From Scatosoma sp900555925 (GTDB lineage: Bacteria > Bacillota > Clostridia > Christensenellales > Borkfalkiaceae): 64,000 nucleotides of DNA. The stretch lies in assembly GCA_959603585.1 (NCBI GenBank), contig CAUGYD010000009.1, positions 30,752 to 94,751 of the forward strand, given 5' to 3'. Below the pieces are notes generated by a model that was not told the origin of the DNA, ran no database searches, and was given only the letters and a program-made list of their open reading frames with translations. Of this stretch, positions 53,323 to 60,793 are shown piece after piece (within the stretch, counting starts at the first letter, position 1; each line of letters begins with the position of its first letter). A program made the translations under genes and the position numbers.

Positions 53323-54681
53323 TTACTTTCCGTTTTGCCCGGCTTCTTTTCCCGCGGACGCGAGGACTTTTTTCTCGGCGAGAATGTGCATGGCGCATTC
53401 GATGCGCTTTTTCATCATCGCACAGGTCATTTCATACGGTTCGTTTATATCGCCGTTGAAGTGATAATTGTTGGCGTTGCAGCCGCCCGAACAGATGAAT
53501 TTTGCGAAACAGTCCCCGCACTTTTTGCGGGTGAACAGGCAGGAATTTTTGAATTTTTCCCGAATGTCCGGCCGCGTGATCCCGTCGCGCACGTTTCCCA
53601 TATAGAAATCCTTGTCCCCCGCGAATTGGTGACAGGGATAGAGATCGCCGTTCGGAACGACGGAAAAGTATTCGTTTCCGGCCCCGCAGGCGGAGACCCG
53701 TTTGGAAAGGCAGGGCCCGCCTTCGAGATCGATATTGAAATGGAAGAAGTTGAATCCCTTCCCTTCCGCGTAGCGCTTCAAGTATTCGTCGCAGAGAGTT
53801 TCATACTCCCGTTCTATTGCGGGAAGGTGTTCTTCCTTTATCTCTAAATCGGGCAAATCGGTGACGACGGGCTCCATGGAAATGGAATCGAGTCCCTGAT
53901 CCGCGATGAAGAGCACGTCTTTTGAAAAATCGAGATTCTTTGCCGTAAAGGTTCCGCGGACGTAATAGCTCTTGTTCCCGCGCAGGGAGACGAACTTTTT
54001 GATGTTGCCGATGACGTAATCGAAACTTCCCTTCCCGTTCACCGTCTTTCTGATGGCGTCGTGAACCTCTTTTCTTCCGTCGAGGGAGAGGACGACGTTT
54101 TCCATTTCCTCGTTGAAAAATTTAATCGTCTCGTCGTTCAAAAGGAGCGCATTGGTCGTAGTCGTGAACAGGAATTTCTTTCCGACCTTGGCGGCCTGCT
54201 CCTTGGCGTAATAGACGGTCTTTTTGAGCACGGAAAGATTCATGAGCGGTTCGCCGCCGAAAAAGTCCATTTCGAGGACCTTGCGCTTCCCGCTGTTTGC
54301 GATGAGGAAATCCACCGCCGCCTTAGCGGTCTCCTCGCTCATGAACTCGCGGGCGGAGTGATACGCGCCCTCGTCCGCAAAGCAGTAGCGGCAGCGAAAA
54401 TTGCAGTCGTGGCAGATATGAATACAGAGCGCCTTTATCTCGTCGCTCTTCATGGGATAGGTCTTTACCTCTTCCTTGAACAAAAGTCCCTGTTCTTTGA
54501 GCCCCTCCACGTCCGCGAGGATATTTTTGATTTCCTCGTCGGTGATATAAGTAATATCGACGGGCTGTCCCTCCTCTTTGGCGCGGAGATAATCCGCGGT
54601 GGTCTTGTCGCATTCGTGCAGGGAGCCGCTGCCCACGTCGTAGATATAGTTTTTATCGCGATAGTTGAAAACGTGTATCAT
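53323..54681 (-). CDS. scfB: SCIFF peptide radical SAM maturase
   Basis: A 452-residue radical SAM/SPASM enzyme that forms thioether cross-links in the SCIFF peptide. An N-terminal RiPP-recognition (PqqD-like) domain (residues 1-70) is followed by the [4Fe-4S] motif CNFRCRYC (Cys93, 97, 100) and a SPASM region with two auxiliary clusters (PNGDLYPCHQFAGDKD, CGDCFAKFICSGGC). The DFFGGEPLMN motif is typical of peptide maturases. It lies directly downstream of the precursor gene. Confidence 0.95.
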   Translation of the reverse strand: MIHVFNYRDKNYIYDVGSGSLHECDKTTADYLRAKEEGQPVDITYITDEEIKNILADVEGLKEQGLLFKEEVKTYPMKSDEIKALCIHICHDCNFRCRYCFADEGAYHSAREFMSEETAKAAVDFLIANSGKRKVLEMDFFGGEPLMNLSVLKKTVYYAKEQAAKVGKKFLFTTTTNALLLNDETIKFFNEEMENVVLSLDGRKEVHDAIRKTVNGKGSFDYVIGNIKKFVSLRGNKSYYVRGTFTAKNLDFSKDVLFIADQGLDSISMEPVVTDLPDLEIKEEHLPAIEREYETLCDEYLKRYAEGKGFNFFHFNIDLEGGPCLSKRVSACGAGNEYFSVVPNGDLYPCHQFAGDKDFYMGNVRDGITRPDIREKFKNSCLFTRKKCGDCFAKFICSGGCNANNYHFNGDINEPYEMTCAMMKKRIECAMHILAEKKVLASAGKEAGQNGK

Positions 54682-54700
54682 AAAATCCTTTTTGACGGCA

Positions 54701-54729
54701 AAAAGGGCGCGTAAGTATACGCGCCTTTT
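54701..54729 (-). terminator. Attenuator hairpin between scfA and scfB
   Basis: GGCGCGTA (54706-54713) pairs with TACGCGCC (54718-54725) with flanking A/T runs; on the minus strand CTTTTTG follows. Between precursor and enzyme genes, it would give more precursor than maturase mRNA. Confidence 0.8.
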
Positions 54730-54753
54730 ACGCCGGATATTTTTTTACCGAAA

Positions 54754-54906
54754 TTACTTGCGTTCGATTTTTTCTTCGCGGGTAATCCTTTCGCAGGACT
54801 GATTTCCCACCGTGCAGCTCGTTTTGCAGGCGGACTGACAGGTGCTTCTGCACTCGCCGCAGCCGGTTACTTTTCTTTCTGCGGGTTTCGCAATCGTTTT
54901 AATCAT
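54754..54906 (-). CDS. scfA: SCIFF ribosomal peptide precursor (six cysteines in forty-five residues)
   Basis: A 50-residue peptide, too short for most ORF callers. Cysteines at 16, 19, 23, 27, 31 and 38 lie in GCGECRSTCQSACKTSC then SC, the family signature. The leader IKTIAKPAERKVTGC also matches. Thr/Ser residues between cysteines (for example T22, T29) are candidate thioether acceptors. SD AGGAG precedes the ATG. The mature product's function is unknown, though the locus is nearly universal in Clostridia. Confidence 0.95.
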   Translation of the reverse strand: MIKTIAKPAERKVTGCGECRSTCQSACKTSCTVGNQSCERITREEKIERK

Positions 54907-54983
54907 AGCCGTTCTCCTCCAAATTGAATCCCGAATCCGACTTTATCCTTTCCAAAAGCCCCGAACTCGGTTTTTATGCTATT

Positions 54984-55012
54984 ATTATAATACACACGAG
55001 CGCAAATTGCAA
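54984..55012 (-). promoter_or_regulatory. Sigma-A type promoter of scfA-scfB
   Basis: Minus strand TTGCAA (55012-55007), 17-bp spacer, TATAAT (54989-54984). Confidence 0.8.
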
Positions 55013-55032
55013 GCAGTTTCTGCCATGTTTTT

Positions 55033-55257
55033 TTATTTTTCGCGCGACGGGCTCTCTTCTCCCCGATATTCGAGAATATCCCCCGGCTGGCAGTCAAGCG
55101 CTTTGCAGATAGCGTCCAGCGTCGAAAACCGGATAGCGCTGATTTTTCCCGTCTTGATTTTCGACAGATTGACGTTCGCCACGCCGACCTTTTCCGAAAG
55201 TTCGTTCAAAGACATTTTCCTGTCCGCCATAACCCTGTCCAATCGTAAAATAATCAT
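55033..55257 (-). CDS. YozG-like XRE HTH protein
   Basis: A 74-residue single-HTH protein (ELSEKVGVANVNLSKIKTGK, then LDAICKALDCQPGDILEY), the small YozG-type regulator usually encoded with a DUF2975 membrane protein, as here. The pair is widespread in Firmicutes but its signal and targets are not established. It follows the DUF2975 gene by 83 bp. Confidence 0.88.
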   Translation of the reverse strand: MIILRLDRVMADRKMSLNELSEKVGVANVNLSKIKTGKISAIRFSTLDAICKALDCQPGDILEYRGEESPSREK

Positions 55258-55340
55258 CTCTTTTGCCCGTTTCCTTAAATAATTACAATCTTGCCGCCGC
55301 CTTAAATTCTCGCAACGTTTCGTCCTGTTTTCTGAAACGA

Positions 55341-55994
55341 TTACAGCGTTTCGTCCACGTCCTTCTGCAATTTTGCGCCGTATTCAAAAATATACGCGAC
55401 CAAAAGGAGCACGAGAGAGACGAATATGCCGCCCGCATTCCACGAAACCCCGAGCATAAAACTCCCGAACAGTATTCCGAGCGCCGCCTTTCCCGTGAGA
55501 ACGGACAGAACCGACCAGGCGAGGAGCAGGAACGCCGTGACCTTCAAATAGCGGATACAGGGCTTACAGAACGGCGAGCTGTTCTTTTCGAGCATTTTCC
55601 CGAATTTGGAAATGAGCAGGAACACGACCCCGTAAACCGCCGCGGTCAGCGCCCCGACAAAGGCGGCGAGCGCGAGCAATTTCGTCAGCGGAATATTTTT
55701 CATCTCTCCCGATCCGAATTCGACGAGAAGAGAATTTCCCTCCCCCGTCACCACGCCGCCGGGCAGATCCTCCGCAATACTTTGCACGAGCCTTTCAAAT
55801 ACGGATAAAGAGCTGGATATTCCCACGCTTCCGTTCAGTTCGACGGAAATTTGCAGCCAATTCCCCGGCACGACGGCGAGAATCAACGCGCCGAAAAACC
55901 CGACTCCGCAGCCGACGATCGTCAAAATCCCCAAAATCAAGGTGACGATTTTTACGACCTTGCCTATCTTTTGAATCTTTTTTACTTCTTCCAT
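55341..55994 (-). CDS. DUF2975 membrane protein
   Basis: A 217-residue protein with four hydrophobic segments. The first pair brackets a ~70-residue loop (ELNGSVGISSSLSVFERLVQ). The second pair follows the NSSPFCKPCIRYLKVTAFLL stretch. The layout fits DUF2975, partner of the YozG-like HTH gene next to it. I chose the ATG at 55994 because a strong promoter (56032-56060) lies across the longer in-frame extension. Function unknown, perhaps membrane-linked control of the HTH protein. Confidence 0.85.
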   Translation of the reverse strand: MEEVKKIQKIGKVVKIVTLILGILTIVGCGVGFFGALILAVVPGNWLQISVELNGSVGISSSLSVFERLVQSIAEDLPGGVVTGEGNSLLVEFGSGEMKNIPLTKLLALAAFVGALTAAVYGVVFLLISKFGKMLEKNSSPFCKPCIRYLKVTAFLLLAWSVLSVLTGKAALGILFGSFMLGVSWNAGGIFVSLVLLLVAYIFEYGAKLQKDVDETL

Positions 55995-56031
55995 AAACTT
56001 AAACTGTCTCCCGATTTCGTTTTGTGGGTAC

Positions 56032-56060
56032 AGTATAGCATAGAATTTTATGTATGTCAA
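56032..56060 (-). promoter_or_regulatory. Sigma-A type promoter of the DUF2975-HTH pair
   Basis: Minus strand TTGACA (56060-56055), 17-bp spacer, TATACT (56037-56032). Confidence 0.85.
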
Positions 56061-56096
56061 CTATTTTTTAATGTTTTTCGTTAAAAATTTTATGTT

Positions 56097-56480
56097 TTAA
56101 TCGTGATGCACATTCACGGCGACGATGCCGCTCAAAGCGCCCGCGACAGCGCCGAAGGCGAGCTCTGCCAAAATCAGCCAGGAGAGAGAGAAGTCCCCGC
56201 CGACCATAGCGAACACGAGATAAGTGAGCATGACGGTGAGAATCCCCGCCGCCAAACCTTTGAGCCAGCCTTTTTCGCCGCGGAGTGCAAAGAAACAGCC
56301 GAAGAGGATGGCGAGCGCTTTGATGCACTGATTGACGGGCTTAATGACGGACTCGGAGAGGGACGCGAATTTGAGAACGAGAGAGAAGATGAGCACGGCC
56401 GCAAGGCAGAAGAGGACAGAGAGCAGGACGGCCTTGGCGATTTGCACCAAATGAGCGGCAAAAGAATTTTCCGATTGCAT
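56097..56480 (-). CDS. TIGR04086-family membrane protein
   Basis: A 127-residue protein with four transmembrane helices (VLLSVLFCLAAVLIFSLVL; ALAILFGCFFAL; LAAGILTVMLTYLVFAMVG; LAELAFGAVAGALSGIVAV). Length, order and position match the TIGR04086/YrzE-like family typically found between yajC and scfA in Clostridia. Function unknown. Its only SD-like sequence (GGAGG, 13 nt before ATG) is the 3' arm of the preceding hairpin. Confidence 0.85.
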   Translation of the reverse strand: MQSENSFAAHLVQIAKAVLLSVLFCLAAVLIFSLVLKFASLSESVIKPVNQCIKALAILFGCFFALRGEKGWLKGLAAGILTVMLTYLVFAMVGGDFSLSWLILAELAFGAVAGALSGIVAVNVHHD

Positions 56481-56493
56481 GATAAAAAAGATA

Positions 56494-56532
56494 CCTCCGC
56501 ATAGGATATTTCGGTATTATCCTATGCGGAGG
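56494..56532 (-). terminator. Hairpin between yajC and the TIGR04086 gene
   Basis: 15-bp stem CCTCCGCATAGGATA with its complement and an ~8-nt loop; on the minus strand TATCTTTTTT follows. The 3' arm GCGGAGG also supplies the SD-like sequence of the next gene. Confidence 0.85.
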
Positions 56533-56608
56533 CATATTCGTTTTAGAAGCAATTTCAAAAAACGCAAATCCGTGTTTATTGACGCAAGCCGATTTTTGTT
56601 TTCCCGAC

Positions 56609-57103
56609 TCAGTCTTTGTTTTCCGTCTCCTGATTTTCGGGCGCTTCGGTCTTTTCCTCGACGATTTCCGCAGAGCCGTCATCGACCTGTGCAGGCTGTT
56701 GAGCAGTCTCTTCGGACTGTTCGGGCTGTTCGGGAGGGAGCTCGGCCTTTTCGGTCTTTTTCGCCGTCGCATCCGTCTGATAGACGGCCTGTTTGTCGAA
56801 TTTGAGGTAAGATTTTCCGGTCGCTTCCGTACCCGTTTCGAGAATGAACGTATTGTCTTCGGGATTGACCTCCACGACGATACCGCAGACGCCGCCGATC
56901 GTCTTTACTTTATTGCCGGGCTGAATGGCATCCAGCATTTCCTGCGTTTCTTTCTGTCTCTTTTTGGCCGAACGGCTGTTGAGCACCATGAAGACGACGA
57001 TAACGAGGACAAGGCCGATAATCAGCACCCAAGACATCCAACCCCCTCCGCCGCCGCTCGTCGGGCTTGAAGAAGTCGCCGAATCCAATAAATTAAACAG
57101 CAT
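56609..57103 (-). CDS. yajC: Preprotein translocase subunit YajC
   Basis: A 164-residue YajC. One transmembrane helix (WVLIIGLVLVIVVFMVLN) is followed by the conserved RSAKKRQKETQEMLDAIQPG and KVKTIGGVCGIVVEVN barrel. A ~55-residue acidic, Pro/Gln/Glu-rich tail (LPPEQPEQSEETAQQP) is added; core YajC is ~90-110 residues. It helps SecDF. Promoter at 57145-57173. Confidence 0.93.
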   Translation of the reverse strand: MLFNLLDSATSSSPTSGGGGGWMSWVLIIGLVLVIVVFMVLNSRSAKKRQKETQEMLDAIQPGNKVKTIGGVCGIVVEVNPEDNTFILETGTEATGKSYLKFDKQAVYQTDATAKKTEKAELPPEQPEQSEETAQQPAQVDDGSAEIVEEKTEAPENQETENKD

Positions 57104-57144
57104 AATTTTTCTCCTTATGATTGTTTCAAAGTTTTATATTTTAT

Positions 57145-57173
57145 ATGATACCCTTTTTTCGCGTTTTTGGCAA
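57145..57173 (-). promoter_or_regulatory. Sigma-A type promoter of yajC
   Basis: Minus strand TTGCCA (57173-57168), 17-bp spacer, TATCAT (57150-57145). Confidence 0.7.
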
Positions 57174-57387
57174 GTATTTCTCTGTCGGATTATGACATTT
57201 TTTCATTTTTCACCCATTTTTCATTTGTTAAGCGAAAAATTTATCGGCATGCTTGTTCTGTTCTTCCTTTTCCCCGGTCACAATTCCCGACAGATTTTTT
57301 CTTCTCCCTGCCCACGGAAAAATTTCCCGTCATCAATTTTAGTCTTTACACGGACTGCCGCTGCTTATTCCCGTCTTTTCCGGCGGC

Positions 57388-58527
57388 TCACCATTTCCCT
57401 TCGCCGCCGTATTTTCCGTAAAATTCCTTTGCGTAATCGCGGACATAACCGCCGAGAATGGCTCCGCGAAGCCCCTTCATGAGTTTGTGCAGGAACGTGA
57501 TGTTGTGTAAACTCAAAAGCATGGCGCCGTACATTTCCCCCACGTTGACGAGATGGCGAAGGTAGGCTTTCGTATAATGTTTGCAGCAATAGCAATCGCA
57601 ATCCTCGTCCAACGGCGTAAAATCCTCCTTGTAACGCCCGTTCCGCACGACCACGCGTCCACGGGAGGTCAAAGCGGTCCCGTTTCTCGCGATTCTGGTC
57701 GCGAGCACGCAGTCGAACATATCCACCCCGCGCAGAGTTCCTTCGATGAGGCAATCGGGCGAGCCGACGCCCATCAAATACCTGGGCACGTCCGTGGGGA
57801 GCTTTTCTTTCAAAGAATCGAGAATCTCGTACATGAGCGGTTTGGGTTCTCCGACGGACAGTCCCCCGATCGCGATCCCGTGCTTTACGAAGGGACGGCA
57901 CCTTTCGAGACTTTCCGCGCGCAAATCCTTATAGAGGTTGCCCTGAACGATAGGGAACAGCGCCTGCCAAGGGCGATTTTGCGCCTCATGGTGCTTAAAA
58001 CAGCGTTCCAGCCAGTTTCCCGTGCGAATCATGGCGTCCCTTGCCTGAGCGTGCGTAAAACCGTATTCGCTGCACTCGTCGAAAGCCATGATAATATCGG
58101 CGCCGAGATTTTCCTCCACTTCCATAGCCTTTTCGGGGGTAAAGAAATGTTTGCTTCCGTCGATGTTGGAGGAAAATTCCACGCCCGCATCGGTAATTTT
58201 ATTGAGCTTTGCGAGAGAAAAGACCTGAAACCCGCCGCTGTCCGTCAGAATGGGCCTGTCCCAATTCATGAAGGAATGAAGCCCGCCCGCTTTTTTTACG
58301 ATATCGTCGCCGGGGCGCATGTAGAGGTGATAGGTATTTGCGAGGATGATTTGAGAGCCCGCCTCCTTCAAATCGCGCGGAAATACGCCCTTGACGGTCG
58401 CCTGCGTTCCCACGGGCATATAAACGGGCGTTTCGGTATCGCCGTGAGGGGTATGCAAAATCCCCGCCCTCGCCCCCGTATCGGGATCGGTTTTAATAAG
58501 TTCAAAAGAAAAAAATTCGTTGTTCAT
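57388..58527 (-). CDS. tgt: Queuine tRNA-ribosyltransferase
   Basis: A 379-residue TIM-barrel enzyme exchanging G34 for preQ1 in GUN-anticodon tRNAs. It has the catalytic LTDSGGFQVFSLA, the SVGEPKPLMYEIL stretch, the second catalytic Asp in VDMFDCVLATRIARNG, and the zinc site CDCYCCKH. queA is not in the window. Own promoter at 58731-58759, far (~200 nt) upstream. Confidence 0.96.
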   Translation of the reverse strand: MNNEFFSFELIKTDPDTGARAGILHTPHGDTETPVYMPVGTQATVKGVFPRDLKEAGSQIILANTYHLYMRPGDDIVKKAGGLHSFMNWDRPILTDSGGFQVFSLAKLNKITDAGVEFSSNIDGSKHFFTPEKAMEVEENLGADIIMAFDECSEYGFTHAQARDAMIRTGNWLERCFKHHEAQNRPWQALFPIVQGNLYKDLRAESLERCRPFVKHGIAIGGLSVGEPKPLMYEILDSLKEKLPTDVPRYLMGVGSPDCLIEGTLRGVDMFDCVLATRIARNGTALTSRGRVVVRNGRYKEDFTPLDEDCDCYCCKHYTKAYLRHLVNVGEMYGAMLLSLHNITFLHKLMKGLRGAILGGYVRDYAKEFYGKYGGEGKW

Positions 58528-58730
58528 GAGTTCCTCTTTTCCCTGTGTTTTTGCCGTACCTGCGGTCAGCCGTGTATGCGTTTTTGCGTTTTTCTCGTCT
58601 GCGGTTTGTAGTGCGCAGAGTCCTTTTCTTTTCGGCGCACGGCGTCCGCGCGCGTATTACATCGGTTTCCGATTTATCGGCACCCGACATTGTATGATAT
58701 CCGTATCCGATATTTTCCGACATTATCGAC

Positions 58731-58759
58731 ATTATACCATATCCGTTTTCGAAAAGCAA
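58731..58759 (-). promoter_or_regulatory. Sigma-A type promoter of tgt with downstream direct repeats
   Basis: Minus strand TTGCTT (58759-58754), 17-bp spacer, TATAAT (58736-58731). Just after it ATAATGTCG is repeated, with a third variant (ACAATGTCGG) further on, giving a possible operator. The leader is about 200 nt long with no ORF. Confidence 0.7.
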
Positions 58760-58786
58760 TTTTTCACCGCGGACGAACAAAAAAAA

Positions 58787-58808
58787 TCCTCCGGATTTCT
58801 CCGGAGGA
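58787..58808 (-). terminator. Terminator of the ABC exporter operon
   Basis: TCCTCCGGA pairs with TCCGGAGGA around TTTC; on the minus strand a run of T follows. Confidence 0.9.
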
Positions 58809-58822
58809 AAGAACGAGCAAAA

Positions 58823-60793
58823 TCATTCGAGTTCGAAGGCGCCCGTATAGAGCTGATAATAAACGCCCTTCTGCTCGATGAGCTGTTCGTGCGTACCGCG
58901 TTCGATAATGCGGCCGTGGTCGAGGACCATGATGGCATTGGAGTTGCGCACGGTGGAGAGTCGGTGCGCAATGACGAATACCGTACGGCCTTCCATGAGT
59001 TTATCCATACCGTCCTGTACGAGCGCTTCGGTATGCGTATCGATGGAGGAAGTCGCCTCGTCGAGAATCATGGCAGGCGTATCCGCCACGGCGGCGCGGG
59101 CGATGGACAAAAGCTGTCTCTGTCCCTGCGACAGATTCGCGCCGTTGTTGGTAAGCATGGTATTGTATCCTTCGGGCAGACGGCGGATAAAGTCGTCCGC
59201 ATTCGCGAGCTTCGCGGCCGCGATACATTCTTCATCCGTCGCGTCGAGACGGCCGTAGCGGATATTGTCCATGACCGTTCCCGTAAACAGGTTGGTGTCC
59301 TGCAAGACGATACCTAAGGAGCGGCGCAAATCCTTCTTGTTGATTTTGTTGATATTGATGCCGTCGTAACGGATCTTGCCGTCCGCGATGTCGTAGAAGC
59401 GATTGATGAGGTTGGTAATAGTCGTTTTTCCCGCGCCCGTCGCACCTACGAACGCGATTTTCTGACCGGGTTTCGCATAGAGGGAGACGTCGATGAGGAC
59501 CTGTTTTTCGGGTACATATCCGAAATCGACGTGTTCCATGACGATATCCCCTTTCAGCTCGGTATACGTAACCGTGCCGTCGGACTTGTGGAAATGTCTC
59601 CAAGCCCAGAGATTGGTACGTTCGGGAGTTTCGACGAGCTTGCCGTTTTCGTCCCTCTTCGCGTTTACGAGCGTGACGTACCCTTCGTCGTGTTCGGGTT
59701 CCTCGTCCAGGAGGTCGAAGATACGCCCGACGCCCGCGAGTCCCATAGCGATCATGGAGACCTGTTGAGAGGCTTGGTTGACGGTCTGCGTAAACTGTCT
59801 GGACATGCCGAGGAAAGAAAGTACAATACCGGAGGAAATAGGTATGAGCCCGGTGGCGATACTACTGATACCGACATTTGGAGCGTCGATCGTCAGCAGC
59901 AGTCCGCCGACGATGGCGAGAAGGACGTAAGTGAAATTGCCGATATTGCCGAGGATAGGCCCTAAGACGTTACCGAAGATATGCGCCTTTTCGCTGTCAT
60001 GAAAGAGCTCTCCGTTGAGCTTATCGAAATCTCGTTTTGCGGCTTCCTCGTGCGTAAATACTTTTACGACCTTCTGCCCTTTCATGATTTCTTCGATAAA
60101 GCCCTCCTCCGCCGCGAGAGAGCGCTGTTGTGCGACCATGTATTTGGAGCTGTTTCCGCCCACTCTCTTGACGACGGAGAACATGACGACGGAACAAAGC
60201 CCTACGACCAGAGTGAGCCAAAGGCTGTACCAAAGCATGGTACAAATACAGATAGTCACAGTCAGACCGGCGGAAAAGAGCGTAGGAAGGCTCTGTCCGA
60301 CGAGCTGGCGCATGGCGTCGGTGTCGTTAGTATAGGTACTCATAATATCGCCGTGCGCATGCGTATCGAAATATTTAATGGGAAGGGATTCCATTCTGTT
60401 GAACATATCCTCGCGGAAATGGCACAAAATTCCCTGCGTGACGACGGCCATAATCTGCGTATACAGGAAGGAGGCGACGACGGCCACGACGTATAAAGAA
60501 CCCATCAAGGCGATGAGACCTACTAACGTGCTCTTTACGGAATCGAATCCGTTTTTGATACCGGGCGTAATGACGTTATCGATGAGCTGTTGCATAAACA
60601 CGGTGGAAATGAGTCCGCCGGCCGCGCTCAAAATCAAACAGACGAAAACGGCGATCAACGCGCTCTTGTAATATTTGAAGATATATTTTAACAATCTTTT
60701 CAGGGTACCCTTCTTGACGGTTCCCGCGGGGACTGCCATACCCCTACCGCCGCGCATTTTCATGGGGCGGGAAGCACTGTTCGCTGCTGCCAT
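58823..60793 (-). CDS. ABC exporter half-transporter, second subunit
   Basis: A 656-residue half-transporter: a basic N-terminus, six transmembrane helices, then an ATPase with Walker A (GATGAGKTT), signature (LSQGQRQLLSIARA), Walker B (PAMILDEATSSID) and the His switch (VIAHRLSTV). The catalytic Glu is present. With the overlapping upstream gene it forms a heterodimeric exporter like YheI/YheH or LmrC/D; substrates of such pumps are drugs or lipids. A ~45-residue insertion (VTLVNAKRDENGKLVETPER) sits before the ATPase domain. Its ATG overlaps the upstream stop (TGATG). Confidence 0.92.
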   Translation of the reverse strand: MAAANSASRPMKMRGGRGMAVPAGTVKKGTLKRLLKYIFKYYKSALIAVFVCLILSAAGGLISTVFMQQLIDNVITPGIKNGFDSVKSTLVGLIALMGSLYVVAVVASFLYTQIMAVVTQGILCHFREDMFNRMESLPIKYFDTHAHGDIMSTYTNDTDAMRQLVGQSLPTLFSAGLTVTICICTMLWYSLWLTLVVGLCSVVMFSVVKRVGGNSSKYMVAQQRSLAAEEGFIEEIMKGQKVVKVFTHEEAAKRDFDKLNGELFHDSEKAHIFGNVLGPILGNIGNFTYVLLAIVGGLLLTIDAPNVGISSIATGLIPISSGIVLSFLGMSRQFTQTVNQASQQVSMIAMGLAGVGRIFDLLDEEPEHDEGYVTLVNAKRDENGKLVETPERTNLWAWRHFHKSDGTVTYTELKGDIVMEHVDFGYVPEKQVLIDVSLYAKPGQKIAFVGATGAGKTTITNLINRFYDIADGKIRYDGININKINKKDLRRSLGIVLQDTNLFTGTVMDNIRYGRLDATDEECIAAAKLANADDFIRRLPEGYNTMLTNNGANLSQGQRQLLSIARAAVADTPAMILDEATSSIDTHTEALVQDGMDKLMEGRTVFVIAHRLSTVRNSNAIMVLDHGRIIERGTHEQLIEQKGVYYQLYTGAFELE

